A DNA stretch of 49,079 nt from Bin87 sp034421995 (lineage in GTDB: Bacteria; Chloroflexota; Dehalococcoidia; Lucifugimonadales; UBA3495): contig DAOUJY010000137.1 of the NCBI GenBank assembly GCA_034421995.1, forward strand, positions 1 to 49,079. Reading direction: 5' to 3'. The notes under the pieces were generated by a model. It saw only the letters and a list, made by a program, of their open reading frames with translations, did not search any database and was not told where the DNA came from. The translations under genes and the position numbers were made by a program. This document shows, piece by piece, positions 38,331 through 47,241 of this stretch (positions are counted from its first letter, which is position 1; the number at the start of each line of letters is the position of its first letter).

Positions 38331-38359
38331 TTGACGCTCAGCTTGCTGGGGCAGATACT
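38331..38359 (+). promoter_or_regulatory. sigma70-type promoter for the small gene at 38411
   Basis: TTGACG at 38331-38336, 17-base spacer, GATACT at 38354-38359. Confidence 0.5.
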
Positions 38360-38410
38360 TGCGGCAGACATCTATGACCGAGCACAACCTCTTACAGGAG
38401 CGGAAGCCTG

Positions 38411-38749
38411 ATGCAGAACAATATGCCAGCCAGAACGCGGGAAGTATTCGATTATCTGAGGCAATGCGCCCGCGAGATGCGTACTGCCGACTATGGTGAG
38501 ATTGCCCAAGCGGTTGGCCTGGCCAATCAGGGTGTCCCCCGGCCGCTCGATCACATACGCGATGTTGTATGTCGCCCGCATGGCCGACCGTGGCTCCCTG
38601 CCATTGCAGTCAGCAGAGGAACCCAGCTTCCCGGAGATAGATTCCTCCCAGACGGCATGGTAATTCCTGATAGGAACGATTTCCGGGTCTGGTGGCGCGC
38701 CATGGTCCTCCAAGTATTCGCCTACAATTGGGATGATGTAGAACTGTAA
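38411..38749 (+). CDS. small protein with alkyltransferase-like winged-helix features
   Basis: 112 residues. TREVFDYLRQCAREMRTADY followed by GEIAQAVGLANQGVPRPLDHI recalls the DNA-binding domain of MGMT/ATL proteins, but the alkyl-acceptor motif PCHRV is absent (a CRPHGRPWLPAIAV stretch stands near there). It might bind DNA or damaged bases without alkyl transfer. AGGAGCGG upstream of the ATG and a promoter at 38331. Tail WWRAMVLQVFAYNWDDVEL is aromatic-rich. Low certainty on function; likely a real gene. Confidence 0.55.
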   Translation: MQNNMPARTREVFDYLRQCAREMRTADYGEIAQAVGLANQGVPRPLDHIRDVVCRPHGRPWLPAIAVSRGTQLPGDRFLPDGMVIPDRNDFRVWWRAMVLQVFAYNWDDVEL

Positions 38750-38786
38750 TCGCCGTACCCACCCTCAGAGATAAGGAGCAATCAAA

Positions 38787-39653
38787 ATGCAACTGGGAGC
38801 CATCTTTCCCCAAACTGAAATCGGCGCCGACCCAATCGCCGTGAAGGACTTCGCCCAGGCCGCCGAATCGATGGGCTACGAGCACCTGCTGGTATTTGAC
38901 CATGTGCTGGGCGCCGATCACACCCAGCGCGCGGAGTGGAACCGCCCTTACAACAAGGACGACATGTTCCACGAACCCTTTGTGATGTTCGGCTACCTGG
39001 CCGCCCTGACCGAAAAGATCGAGTTCTGCACGGGCATCATCATCCTGCCCCAGCGTCAGACCGCACTGGTCGCCAAGCAGACCGCCGAGGTGGATGTCCT
39101 GACCAACGGCCGGCTGCGGCTGGGCATCGGCGTGGGCTGGAACGAGGTTGAGTTCGAGGCGCTGGGCGAGAACTGGGAGAACCGGGGCCGCCGCTCCGCC
39201 GAGCAGATTGAAGTCATGCGGATGCTCTGGACGCAGGAAGTGGTCAACTACGAAGGGCGGTATCATAAGATCACCCACGCCGGCATCAATCCCCTGCCCG
39301 TGCAGCGGCCCATTCCCGTCTGGTTCGGCGGCGGCGCGCCCCAGGTGGTAAGGCGCATCGCCCGCATGGGGGACGGCTGGTTCCCGCAATTCCAGCCCGA
39401 CGGCGCCGGCCGGGAACGCCTGGAGGAGATGCGCGAGTTGGCTCGCGGCTACGGACGGGACCCATCCGCCATCGGCGTGGAGGGCCGCGCGTCCCTGGCC
39501 GACAGCAACAACCCCGACGACTGGAACCGGCTGGCGTCCGATTGGAACGACGCCGGCGCAACCCACTTCTCCGTCAACACCATGCGAGCCGGGTTGAAGG
39601 GTCCCGACCAGCACATTGAGGCGATACGGCGGTTCAAGGAGGCGGTGGGCTGA
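38787..39653 (+). CDS. luciferase-like (LLM) flavin/F420-dependent oxidoreductase
   Basis: 288-residue TIM-barrel protein of the bacterial luciferase superfamily. N-terminal LGAIFPQTEIGAD, VFDHVLGADH near 38, TGIIILPQRQTALVAKQTAE near 83, RLRLGIGVGWNEVEFEALG near 111, and PIPVWFGGGAP near 175 are typical of the F420-dependent subgroup; FMN use is possible. Substrate unknown. AAGGAG upstream of the ATG. The last 60 bases have a decayed duplicate at 40442-40502. Confidence 0.88.
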   Translation: MQLGAIFPQTEIGADPIAVKDFAQAAESMGYEHLLVFDHVLGADHTQRAEWNRPYNKDDMFHEPFVMFGYLAALTEKIEFCTGIIILPQRQTALVAKQTAEVDVLTNGRLRLGIGVGWNEVEFEALGENWENRGRRSAEQIEVMRMLWTQEVVNYEGRYHKITHAGINPLPVQRPIPVWFGGGAPQVVRRIARMGDGWFPQFQPDGAGRERLEEMRELARGYGRDPSAIGVEGRASLADSNNPDDWNRLASDWNDAGATHFSVNTMRAGLKGPDQHIEAIRRFKEAVG

Positions 39654-39701
39654 ACGGACGCCGCCCCGGTGTCCCGTACCCGCTCCGAGGAGGCATCTGC
39701 C

Positions 39702-40412
39702 ATGACTACCACCTCAGCCCGGCTGCCGGCCAGCGGTTCCCTGTTGCCCGGCGAAGACCCCACTGTCGTCTATCCTGAAGAGGAAAAAGCGCCCGAATCG
39801 GAACTCCAGGGCAACGCCCGCCGCTACGTGCAGAGCGCCCTGTCAATCCGCTACCAGGACCGGCCAGACGTCTATGTTGCCGGTGACCTGTTCGTGTTCT
39901 ACCGGATGAACGATGCCGAAGCGCGGCTGGCGTCGGATATTATGGTAGTGTTCGGCGCGGCGGAAAGCCCGCCCCGGCCGTCCTGGCGGGTCTGGCGGGA
40001 AGGAGGGCTGACGCCGGACTTCGTGCTGGAAATCGCTTCGGAGGGAACGGCTACGGATGACGCCGGCTGGAAGCGGGACCGCTACGCCGCCATGGCGGTG
40101 CGGGAATACTGGCGGTTTGACCCGCAGGGCGGGGAGCTGATGCCCGAGTTGTCGGCGGGCGAAGTCCTGGACGCGACGGGAGCATACCAGCCGTTGCCGT
40201 CAGCGCGGGACGCCGAGGACATTCTGCGGGGCCACAGCGCGCTGCTGGGGCTGGACTTGTGCGTGGTGGGCAATGAACTGCGGCTGTATGACCCGGCAGC
40301 GGGTGAATGGCTGCGCAGCCATGCCGAGTCCGAGGCCGACCGGGTTTCCGCCGAGGCCCGCGTGGCACAACTGGAGGCCCGCCTGCACGCCGCCGGTATT
40401 GACCCGGCTTGA
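39702..40412 (+). CDS. Uma2-family (DUF820) PD-(D/E)xK nuclease-fold protein
   Basis: 236 residues from the ATG at 39702, preceded by GAGGAGG. Uma2 proteins have a PD-(D/E)xK nuclease-like fold; biological role mostly unknown. Typical segments: VYVAGDLFVFYR, ASDIMVVFG, TPDFVLEIASEGT with Asp and Glu of the putative active site, KRDRYAAMAVREYWRFDP. A C-terminal coiled coil (ESEADRVSAEARVAQLEARLHAAGI) is common in the family. Confidence 0.85.
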   Translation: MTTTSARLPASGSLLPGEDPTVVYPEEEKAPESELQGNARRYVQSALSIRYQDRPDVYVAGDLFVFYRMNDAEARLASDIMVVFGAAESPPRPSWRVWREGGLTPDFVLEIASEGTATDDAGWKRDRYAAMAVREYWRFDPQGGELMPELSAGEVLDATGAYQPLPSARDAEDILRGHSALLGLDLCVVGNELRLYDPAAGEWLRSHAESEADRVSAEARVAQLEARLHAAGIDPA

Positions 40413-40441
40413 CGATATGGGCGTTGCACCCGTAACACACG

Positions 40442-40502
40442 ATGCGCGCCGGCCTGAAGGGGCCGGACTAGCACATTCGAGGCGATGCGGCGGTTCAAGG
40501 AG
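40442..40502 (+). pseudogene. remnant of a second luciferase-like gene (3' end)
   Basis: These 61 bases match the last 60 or so bases of the LLM gene (39582-39641) with about seven substitutions and one inserted base. The copy has an in-frame TAG (CAG to TAG) and a frameshift. The proposed methyltransferase start (MRRFKEM) lies within it. Confidence 0.75.
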
Positions 40503-41423
40503 ATGATCGGCCAGGTTCCACATCCGTTTCCTTACCAGGGCAGTAAGCGTAGCATCGCGCACCATATACTGCCCTACATACCGACTGACGCCGGCCGGCT
40601 GATCGAACCGTTTTGCGGTTCGGCAGCCATTTCAATCGCCGCCGCCGCCTACGGGTTCGCCGACGAATTCGCGCTCAACGACCTAAACGCTCCCTTGATC
40701 GCCTTGTGGTCCGAGATATTGGAACGCCCGGCACGTTTGGCCAAAGAATACGAACGGCTTTGGTATGAACAACAGCCGGACAGAAACGAATTCTTTTTTC
40801 GCATCCGTGCCAAATTTAACGCAACCCACGAACCGCATCACCTGCTTTACTTGTTAGCGCGTATAGTTACAGGTTCGATCAGATACAGCTCCGATGGGCG
40901 CTTCAACCAGGCCCCGGACAACCGTCGTGGCGGCATGAAACCCGAAACCATGAGGCGGCAGATACTCGGCGTTTCGGAGTTGCTGGCCGGCAAGACGTGT
41001 CTGTCCGCATTGGACTTCAGAGAATCCGTACTGAATGCTACACCTACCGACGTAGTGTACTTGGACCCTCCGTATCAGGGGATATCTTTCGCCAGAGATC
41101 ACCGTTACTATCAAGGGCTTTCCTATAACGAACTGGTAGATGTACTTGCGTTGATGAACTTGAATGGCATTTCTTATCTGGTTAGCTATGACGGCCGAAC
41201 CGGAGAAAAGCATCATGGTCAGCCCCTTCCCGATGATTTGGAACTGCGCCACTTGGAAATTCACGCCGGCAAGTCCAGCCAAGCCATACTGCTCGGTAAA
41301 CGCAGTGAGACAGTAGAGTCTTTGTATCTGTCGCCATCTCTTGTAAATCGCTTGGATGCAGATGCCGGTCGCCGTGATCCCGCGATATTCGTAAGAGGGA
41401 CACGAGGAATGTTTCATGGGTGA
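40485..41423 (+). CDS. D12-class N6-adenine DNA methyltransferase (Dam-like)
   Basis: 312 residues. Motif X PFPYQGSKRSIA at 14-25, motif I LIEPFCGSAAI at 39-49, catalytic motif IV DPPY at 194-197, with ALNDLNAPLIALW near 63. D12 (alpha-class) enzymes include Dam, M.DpnII and M.EcoRV and methylate adenine. The start is uncertain: ATG 40485 has GAGG close upstream, ATG 40503 directly follows AAGGAG; both begin in the luciferase-gene remnant. The stop overlaps the HNH gene by eight bases, marking a restriction-modification pair in which this enzyme protects host DNA. Recognition sequence unknown. Confidence 0.88.
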   Translation: MRRFKEMIGQVPHPFPYQGSKRSIAHHILPYIPTDAGRLIEPFCGSAAISIAAAAYGFADEFALNDLNAPLIALWSEILERPARLAKEYERLWYEQQPDRNEFFFRIRAKFNATHEPHHLLYLLARIVTGSIRYSSDGRFNQAPDNRRGGMKPETMRRQILGVSELLAGKTCLSALDFRESVLNATPTDVVYLDPPYQGISFARDHRYYQGLSYNELVDVLALMNLNGISYLVSYDGRTGEKHHGQPLPDDLELRHLEIHAGKSSQAILLGKRSETVESLYLSPSLVNRLDADAGRRDPAIFVRGTRGMFHG

Positions 41424-42144
41424 GACAAATCTGCCGCCAGAATTCATAGAACTGCTGGACGCCGTAACGGCGCGACGTCCCAAGACCGTCATAGACCATA
41501 TCCGTCAACATGGTTATGTCACCACCGAAGAACTTCGCGATCTCTATGGGTACAACCATCCTCCACGAGGAGCGCGGGACGTTCGGGAACTTGGTATCCC
41601 ACTGGAAACGTTTCGGGTTACGGGATCCGATGGCCGCTCAATCGGAGCCTACAGGTTTGGAGATCCAACCGCACAGCGGTCGGCCATGCTGTCAGGTCGG
41701 ACGGCGTTCTCCAATACCATCAAAGCCGGACTGATTGAACGATACGGTTCACGCTGCAACATTTACCTTGCAGACTTCCCAGAGCGAGAACTACAAATCG
41801 ATCATCGCATACCGTTTGAAATCGCGGGTGACGCGGGTCTGACCAACGACCTGGACGACTATCTGCTGCTGTGCCCATCCGCCAACCGGGCGAAATCGTG
41901 GAGTTGCGAGCACTGCGATAATTGGGAAATTCGGGACGCCAACAACTGCCAATCCTGCTACTGGGCTTTCCCCGAAAACTACACCCATGTTGCCATGAGG
42001 CAAATTCGTCGCTTGGACATTATTTGGTCAGGTGAAGAAATCTCAGAATATGACCGACTGACGGAAGCAGCAGATAACGACGGTCAAGAGGTGCCCGAGT
42101 TCGTCAAGGCCGTCTTACGCCGTCTCTTGGAGACGCGGGAGTAG
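41416..42144 (+). CDS. HNH restriction endonuclease paired with the D12 methyltransferase
   Basis: 242 residues. Residues 1-70 look like a winged helix (VIDHIRQHGYVTTEELRDLY). The HNH core is at about 112-160: CNIYLADF, LQIDHRIPFEI (Asp129, His130), DDYLLLCPSANRAKS (Asn157). A zinc ribbon follows, C164-x2-C167 and C178-x2-C181. The ATG overlaps the methyltransferase stop (ATGGGTGA), giving coupled translation and methylase-first order. Inferred to cut the unmethylated target of its neighbour. Confidence 0.85.
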   Translation: MGETNLPPEFIELLDAVTARRPKTVIDHIRQHGYVTTEELRDLYGYNHPPRGARDVRELGIPLETFRVTGSDGRSIGAYRFGDPTAQRSAMLSGRTAFSNTIKAGLIERYGSRCNIYLADFPERELQIDHRIPFEIAGDAGLTNDLDDYLLLCPSANRAKSWSCEHCDNWEIRDANNCQSCYWAFPENYTHVAMRQIRRLDIIWSGEEISEYDRLTEAADNDGQEVPEFVKAVLRRLLETRE

Positions 42145-42249
42145 CTTTACAGAGATGAACGGGATGGACAGGATCTGATCGCCTAGGGAGGCTCATCCTC
42201 CAGCGGGGGTCAGGGTGAGCAGGCAGGATGTCCTGTAATCTCATACTGC

Positions 42250-43182
42250 CTACACCTTCCCCACCAGATCTTTCAGCGCCGCATAGGTCCGCGCTCCCGA
42301 CTCCCCATCGCCTGCCACCTCAAATATGTTGGCGATGAAGTCCGTTGCGCCGCCGGCGGCGAAGTCTTGCAGTTGGCGGCGCAGGCTGTCCTCGTTGCCG
42401 ACCACGGCCACCTCGGAGGGGCCTTCGACGCCCTCGATGTCCAGGACGCGGCGGTAGTTGACCAGTTGGCCGTACCGCTCGAAGTCTGCTGCCGCTTGGC
42501 GCCGGCCGGCCGCCTCGTCGTCGCAGACTGCCGTGGGCAGGCCAACGCAGACGCGGGGCGCTTCCCTGCCGCTGGCGTCAGCCGACCGGCCGATGCGGGG
42601 GGTGATGTGCTCCTTTATGGTGCGCGGGCCGGCCATCCAGGTGATGGTGCCGTCGGCTCGTTCGCCGGCAAGGCGCAGCATCCGGGGAGCCAGGGCAGAG
42701 ATCAGGACCGGACACTGGGGACGGTTGGGTACGTCCAACTCGGCGGTCACGTTGTAGAACTCGCCGGAGAATTGCACCCGGCCCTCTTCCATCAGTGGGC
42801 GCAGCACGGACAGGTACTCGCGGGTGTGCAGTGCCGGCCGGTCGTAGGACAGCCCGAAGCTTCCCTCGATGCCCGGACGGTGGGACGGGCCGATGCCCAG
42901 GACGAACCGCCCGTCGCTGGCCGCCGCCGTGGTGAGGGCCTGCTGGGCCAGCGCCACCGGATGCCGGGGATACGTGGGGACGACGCCGACGCCCAGCTCG
43001 ATCCGGCTGGTCTGTGTGCCGGCGAGAGCCAGCACGGTCAGCGCATCATATCCCCGCGCTGAGATGTGCGGCACCCAGAAGCTATCAAATCCGTCCGCTT
43101 CAGCCTGCTTGATGCGGCCGATGAGTTCGTCCAGGCTTATCAGGTCGGCGGTGGATGCTCCGACGAAAACCCCAATGCGCAT
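42250..43182 (-). CDS. luciferase-like (LLM) F420/FMN-dependent oxidoreductase
   Basis: 310-residue luciferase-superfamily protein. MRIGVFVGASTADL, DGFDSFWVPHISARGYD near residue 33, ELGVGVVPTYPRHPVALAQQ near 62, FVLGIGPSHRPGIEGSFGLS near 93, and PVLISALAPRMLRLAGERAD near 158 match the F420-dependent TIGR03564-type branch. Substrate unknown. GGAGGATAACA before the ATG lies at the end of the SulP gene two bases upstream, so it is the last gene of the coaBC-SulP run. Confidence 0.86.
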   Translation of the reverse strand: MRIGVFVGASTADLISLDELIGRIKQAEADGFDSFWVPHISARGYDALTVLALAGTQTSRIELGVGVVPTYPRHPVALAQQALTTAAASDGRFVLGIGPSHRPGIEGSFGLSYDRPALHTREYLSVLRPLMEEGRVQFSGEFYNVTAELDVPNRPQCPVLISALAPRMLRLAGERADGTITWMAGPRTIKEHITPRIGRSADASGREAPRVCVGLPTAVCDDEAAGRRQAAADFERYGQLVNYRRVLDIEGVEGPSEVAVVGNEDSLRRQLQDFAAGGATDFIANIFEVAGDGESGARTYAALKDLVGKV

Positions 43183-43184
43183 TG

Positions 43185-44852
43185 TTATCCTCCACTAGTG
43201 GTCGGGGCGGCGGGTGGCCTGGGCTCTGATCTTGCGCCGGCCAGAATCTTTTCCGCCACTTCCCGAGCCTCGTCCCGTGTCTCAACGAATCGGTCTTCCG
43301 GCACCCGGTGCAGCGTGTTCAATGCCCGCAGGTTTCGCTCCACGGACCCGGACAGTCCCATGACGATGGGTTCCGTGTCTTCATCCATCGCCACGTCGAT
43401 CATCTGCTCCACCACCATGGCCGCGCTGTCATCCAGGTAGGCCGTCTCGGTGAAGTCGAATATCACCACCTCGTGCTCCTGGATGTCCGTCCCAATGGCG
43501 CTGACCAGGTTGCTGGAGGACGCTACGGAGAACCTCCCCCGCAGGGCCACCAGACCCACCCGCGCCGAGAACTGGTCCAAGACGTCGTCGTCGCGGTCCA
43601 GCAGGAAACTCTGGTCCAGAAGCGGCACGGATACCACGCTGTCCAGTTCCTGCCGCTCCAGCTGGCGGGCGCTGGCCATGCCGGCGGCGATAAGACCGAT
43701 GGCAATGGCCGTGACCAGGTCCAGGAACACCGTGAGGAAGAAGGTTATCACCATCACTACCATGTGCTCCTTGGGCACCCGGTGGATTCTGGTGACGAAC
43801 CGCCAGTCCATGATGTCGTAGCCGACCCGCATGAGGATGCCGGCCAGGACCGCGTGGGGTATCGCCTCAACGTACCGGCCGACGCCCAGCACCAACGCCA
43901 GCAGGATGCTCGCTCGTATCGCCCCCGAAAGCTGGCTGTTGCCGCCGGCCCTGATGTTCACCACCGTGCCCAGGGTGGCGCCGGCTCCGGGCAGGCCGCC
44001 GATCAGGCCGGCGACCATGTTGCCGATGCCCTGGCCGATCAGCTCACGGTTGGGGTTGTGGCGCGTGCGGGTCAGGGAGTCGGCGATGAGCGACGTGAGC
44101 AGGCTGTCGATGGAACCCAGCAGGGCCAGCACCAGGGCCGGCTCAATCGCGCCGAGGATGAACCCCAGGGAGAACGTCGGCACCTGCAAGTCGGGCAGGC
44201 CGGTGGGGACATCTCCGATAACTGGGAGGTCGTTGAGCCAGAGGATGCCGATGGCGCACCCGGCAATCATGGCCGCCAGCGGCGCCGGCAGGTACTTCCG
44301 CGCCTGGCGGGGCCAGAGTATTCCGACGACGAGGGTGACCGCCGCCACCGCCAACGCGTGGAAATTGACGCTGGTGAACACCTGCGGCAGCGCGTTCACC
44401 GCTCCGATGACTCCGCCCACGGCGACCGAGGATCCGAGGAACGGGGCGATCTGCACGATCATGATGATGACGCCGATGCCCGTCATGAAACCCGATATGA
44501 CCGAGTATGGGGTGTAGGCGACGAAGCGGCCAATGCGCGCGATTCCCAGAGCGGCTTGTATCAACCCGGCCAACACGACGATGGTGAACGCCTCGGCCAG
44601 GTTGTTGGCATGGCTGGTTACGATGACAGCCATGGCGATGGACATTGGCCCAGTCGGGCCTGAAATCTGGGAGCGGGTTCCGCCAAATACGGCGGCGAAA
44701 AAGCCGACCGCTATGGCGCCATACATGCCGGCGGTCGGCCCCAGGCCCGATGCCACTCCGAAGGCCAATGCCACCGGCAAACCCACCACCGAGGTGGTGA
44801 TGCCACCAAAGACATCACCCTTGAGTCTATCCAGGCTGTAATCGAAATTCAC
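43185..44852 (-). CDS. SulP-family anion transporter with STAS domain
   Basis: 555 residues: a 10-12 helix SLC26/SulP membrane domain (early YSLDRLKGDVFGGITTSVVG, GLGPTAGMYGAI) and a cytoplasmic STAS domain at about 435-545 (VALRGRFSVASSSNLVSAIG, AYLDDSAAMVVEQMID). Family members carry sulfate, bicarbonate or other anions; substrate not predictable here. The ATG overlaps the coaBC stop by four bases, indicating coupled translation. Confidence 0.88.
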   Translation of the reverse strand: MNFDYSLDRLKGDVFGGITTSVVGLPVALAFGVASGLGPTAGMYGAIAVGFFAAVFGGTRSQISGPTGPMSIAMAVIVTSHANNLAEAFTIVVLAGLIQAALGIARIGRFVAYTPYSVISGFMTGIGVIIMIVQIAPFLGSSVAVGGVIGAVNALPQVFTSVNFHALAVAAVTLVVGILWPRQARKYLPAPLAAMIAGCAIGILWLNDLPVIGDVPTGLPDLQVPTFSLGFILGAIEPALVLALLGSIDSLLTSLIADSLTRTRHNPNRELIGQGIGNMVAGLIGGLPGAGATLGTVVNIRAGGNSQLSGAIRASILLALVLGVGRYVEAIPHAVLAGILMRVGYDIMDWRFVTRIHRVPKEHMVVMVITFFLTVFLDLVTAIAIGLIAAGMASARQLERQELDSVVSVPLLDQSFLLDRDDDVLDQFSARVGLVALRGRFSVASSSNLVSAIGTDIQEHEVVIFDFTETAYLDDSAAMVVEQMIDVAMDEDTEPIVMGLSGSVERNLRALNTLHRVPEDRFVETRDEAREVAEKILAGARSEPRPPAAPTTSGG

Positions 44853-46051
44853 GGTCTCAACAGCGCCGCCACCCGGTCCAGAATTCTGTGCCCCACTTCG
44901 TATTTGGTGAGTAACGGCAACCGTTCGACTTGCATCTCGCGGTCAATGAGCACAACTCTGTTCGTATCCACCCCGAATCCGCTGCCCTCTTCGGTTATAT
45001 CGTTGGCTACTATGAGGTCGAGTTCCTTGCGTCGAACTTTATCGGCGGCGTTGGCCTCCAGGTTCTCGCTCTCGGCGGAAAATCCGACCCGTACAAAATT
45101 ACCTCGCGCCGTGGCGAGAATGTCCGTGGTCTTTTCCAAGTCGATGGACATTTCATCAGCGGCGGTTTTCTTGATCTTCTGCTCGGCTGCGACGGCGGGA
45201 CGGTAATCGGCCACCGCCGCCGCCATGATCAGGGCGTCGGCAGCCAGCGTTTCCGCCAGCACGGCGTCGCACATTTCCTGGGCCGAGCGGACCGGCACCA
45301 TGCGCACCAGAGGCGGGTCCGGCAGCGCGTTTGGAGCGACGACCAAAACCGTTTCCGCGCCACGGTCTCGCGCCGCTTCCGCTATCGCGTATCCCATCTT
45401 GCCGGAGGAGTGGTTGGTGATCACGCGAACCGGGTCGATGGCTTCCTGGGTGCCTCCGGCGCTGACGATGACGCGACGCCCGGCCAGATCGCCGTGTTTG
45501 CCCAGAGCGGCGGCGATATGGCCCAGCAGGTCCGCCGGCTCGACCAACCGCCCCATGCCCATCAATCCCGACGCCAGCCGACCGGGAGCCGGCCCGGCCA
45601 GGAAGACGCCCCGGGCGCGCAGCCGGCCAATGTTCTCCCGTGTCGCCGGGTGGTCGTACATATTGGCGTCCATGGCCGGCGCGACCAGCAGGGGAGCGTC
45701 CGTGGCGATCACGGTTGTGGTCAGAGGGTCGTCGGCCAGCCCGGCGGCCAGCTTGGCGATGCAATGCACCGTTGCCGGCGCGATTACCACGATGTCGGCC
45801 CAACGGGCCAGGGCGACGTGCTCGACGCTGTGCTCGGAGCCGGCGTCGAAGGTGTCGATGACCACCTCCCGGTGGGTCAGGCTGCGGAACGCCAGCGGGG
45901 TTACAAACTGGGTCGCTCCGTAGCTGAGGATGGTTTCGACGTTGGCGCCGGCCTGCACCAGTTTGCTGGCCAAGTCCAGCGCCTTATAGCAGGCGATGCT
46001 GCCCGTAACCCCGAGAACGATATTCTTGCCGGCAAGTGCGCTCTCCATCAC
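44849..46051 (-). CDS. coaBC: bifunctional phosphopantothenoylcysteine decarboxylase / phosphopantothenate-cysteine ligase
   Basis: Two consecutive CoA-synthesis steps in one 400-residue protein. CoaC domain (1-185): GVTGSIACYKALDLASKL, catalytic His in SVEHVALARWAD, APATVHCIAKLAAGLADD, and substrate motif PAMDANMY, where Asp replaces the Asn of PxMNxxMW (a variant seen in other bacteria). CoaB domain (190-400): VSAGGTQEAIDPVRVITNHS, KMGYAIA, EQKIKKTAADEMSIDL. Near coaX, which performs the first step of the same pathway. Confidence 0.94.
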   Translation of the reverse strand: MMESALAGKNIVLGVTGSIACYKALDLASKLVQAGANVETILSYGATQFVTPLAFRSLTHREVVIDTFDAGSEHSVEHVALARWADIVVIAPATVHCIAKLAAGLADDPLTTTVIATDAPLLVAPAMDANMYDHPATRENIGRLRARGVFLAGPAPGRLASGLMGMGRLVEPADLLGHIAAALGKHGDLAGRRVIVSAGGTQEAIDPVRVITNHSSGKMGYAIAEAARDRGAETVLVVAPNALPDPPLVRMVPVRSAQEMCDAVLAETLAADALIMAAAVADYRPAVAAEQKIKKTAADEMSIDLEKTTDILATARGNFVRVGFSAESENLEANAADKVRRKELDLIVANDITEEGSGFGVDTNRVVLIDREMQVERLPLLTKYEVGHRILDRVAALLRP

Positions 46052-46079
46052 TCACTTATCCTTTGCTGCAAAGACGTTC

Positions 46080-46222
46080 TGGATTCCCGCTTTCGCGGGA
46101 ATGACGAATAAGACGCGGGAATGACGAGTAAGGTGCGGGTATGACGAATAGACGCTGGCATGACGAATAGACGCTGGCATGACGAATAGGGCGCGGACAT
46201 GGCGAGAATAGGGCACTGGAAT
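46080..46222. repeat. REP-like palindrome with about six tandem arm copies
   Basis: ATTCCCGC-tttc-GCGGGAAT is followed by direct copies, 18-22 bases each, of the arm and its tail: CGCGGGAATGACGAATAAGA, CGCGGGAATGACGAGTAAGG, GCGGGTATGACGAATAGA, CGCTGGCATGACGAATAGA (twice, the second running on as GGG), then more decayed units. Lies between coaX and coaBC. Same plan as the repeat at 5648-5722. Confidence 0.8.
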
Positions 46223-46234
46223 GACCATGAAATG

Positions 46235-47068
46235 TCAAAACGCCCTGGCGCCGGGAGCGCCGACGGAGTTCATGCGGTAGATTATGTCCAGTCCTACCAG
46301 CGTCAGTTCCTGGTTGATGTCATCGAAAACCGGAGCGTGGTCAGCGATTACTGTCACCAAGCCGCCGGTGCCTACAACTTTAGCGTCGAACCCGATTTCC
46401 GCCTTGAAGCGGTCCACCATGGCAGTCACGAGACCGGCGTAACCGAGCACGAGGCCCGATTGCAACGCCGCGGTGGTATTGCGTCCCACCGCCTCCGACG
46501 GGGCGACCAGTTCCACGCGACGGAGCAGGGAGGTATTGTCGTAGAGGGCGTTGGCGGACAGGTTGATGCCGGGCGCGATGGCTCCGCCGAGGTACTCTCG
46601 TTCCCGGGACACGGCATCGAAAACGGTGGCTGTGCCCAAGTCCACGACAATCATGGGCGCGCCATACAACTCCACCGCCGCCACCGCGTCCACGATGCGG
46701 TCGGCGCCCACGTCCCGGGGGTTGTCGTAACGAATGGGCATCCCCAAGTCAATCTGGGACGTAACTTGCAGGGGAACGACGCCGAAGAACCGGCGGCAGA
46801 GGTCGTCGAACATTCCGGTGAGAGGGGGAACCACCGAGCAGATGCAGGCCGCGTCGATTTCCTGGGTGGGAATGTCTCGGAACTCGAGCAGGTTTTTGAG
46901 GAGGATGCCGTACTCGTCGGCCAGCCGCCGCGAATCGGTGGCCAGGCGCAACGTCGTGGACAGCCGGTTGACCGGACTGTTGCCGTTGGAATCGCCGTCG
47001 CCATCAACGCTGTTGCGGAATACCCCGATGGTAACGGCTGTATTCCCAATATCAATAGTCAGCAGCAT
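46235..47068 (-). CDS. coaX: type III pantothenate kinase
   Basis: Phosphorylates pantothenate, the first step of CoA synthesis. 277 residues from the ATG at 47068 where family homology starts (MLLTIDIGNTAVTIGVF); the frame extends 11 codons upstream. ASKHA-fold motifs: PHOSPHATE-1 DIGNT, GADRIVDAVAA near 118, VDLGTATVFDAVS near 138 and GGAIAPGI near 158. Upstream of coaBC on the same strand, separated by the REP-like array. Confidence 0.93.
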   Translation of the reverse strand: MLLTIDIGNTAVTIGVFRNSVDGDGDSNGNSPVNRLSTTLRLATDSRRLADEYGILLKNLLEFRDIPTQEIDAACICSVVPPLTGMFDDLCRRFFGVVPLQVTSQIDLGMPIRYDNPRDVGADRIVDAVAAVELYGAPMIVVDLGTATVFDAVSREREYLGGAIAPGINLSANALYDNTSLLRRVELVAPSEAVGRNTTAALQSGLVLGYAGLVTAMVDRFKAEIGFDAKVVGTGGLVTVIADHAPVFDDINQELTLVGLDIIYRMNSVGAPGARAF

Positions 47069-47201
47069 CGTATATCCGACCGCGTAGGAGAGAGTGGGCA
47101 TCCCAACGCGCCGGCAGCATTATAAGTCGCCATGCCGCTGTGGGCAAACGGCCTGGCCCTGATTTTCCGTTTCCAAGCCTTCCTTACCACAGGTGATTTT
47201 A

Positions 47202-47210
47202 TGCTAAAAT
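47202..47210 (+). promoter_or_regulatory. extended -10 promoter for the TIR fusion gene
   Basis: TGCTAAAAT carries a TG extension and the -10 box TAAAAT (47205-47210). The -35 match is poor. Implied leader is about 25 bases, with GGAG nine bases before the ATG. Confidence 0.45.
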
Positions 47211-47241
47211 CGCGGCTGAAACCCTCACGGAGACTGCAACA

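Larger units (their letters stand above)
38071..38410. other. divergent intergenic region with structured leader RNA and two promoters
   Basis: 340 bases. From left: leader and ribosome site of the membrane gene, the structured element at 38090-38231, a minus-strand promoter at 38261-38233, and a plus-strand promoter at 38331-38359 for the small gene at 38411. Confidence 0.7.

Noticed and set aside
42145..42249. Short inverted repeats (GGAGG/CCTCC, CAGGA/TCCTG) after the HNH gene as an attachment site or terminator
   Set aside because: Stems of five bases without a T run; too weak to call.
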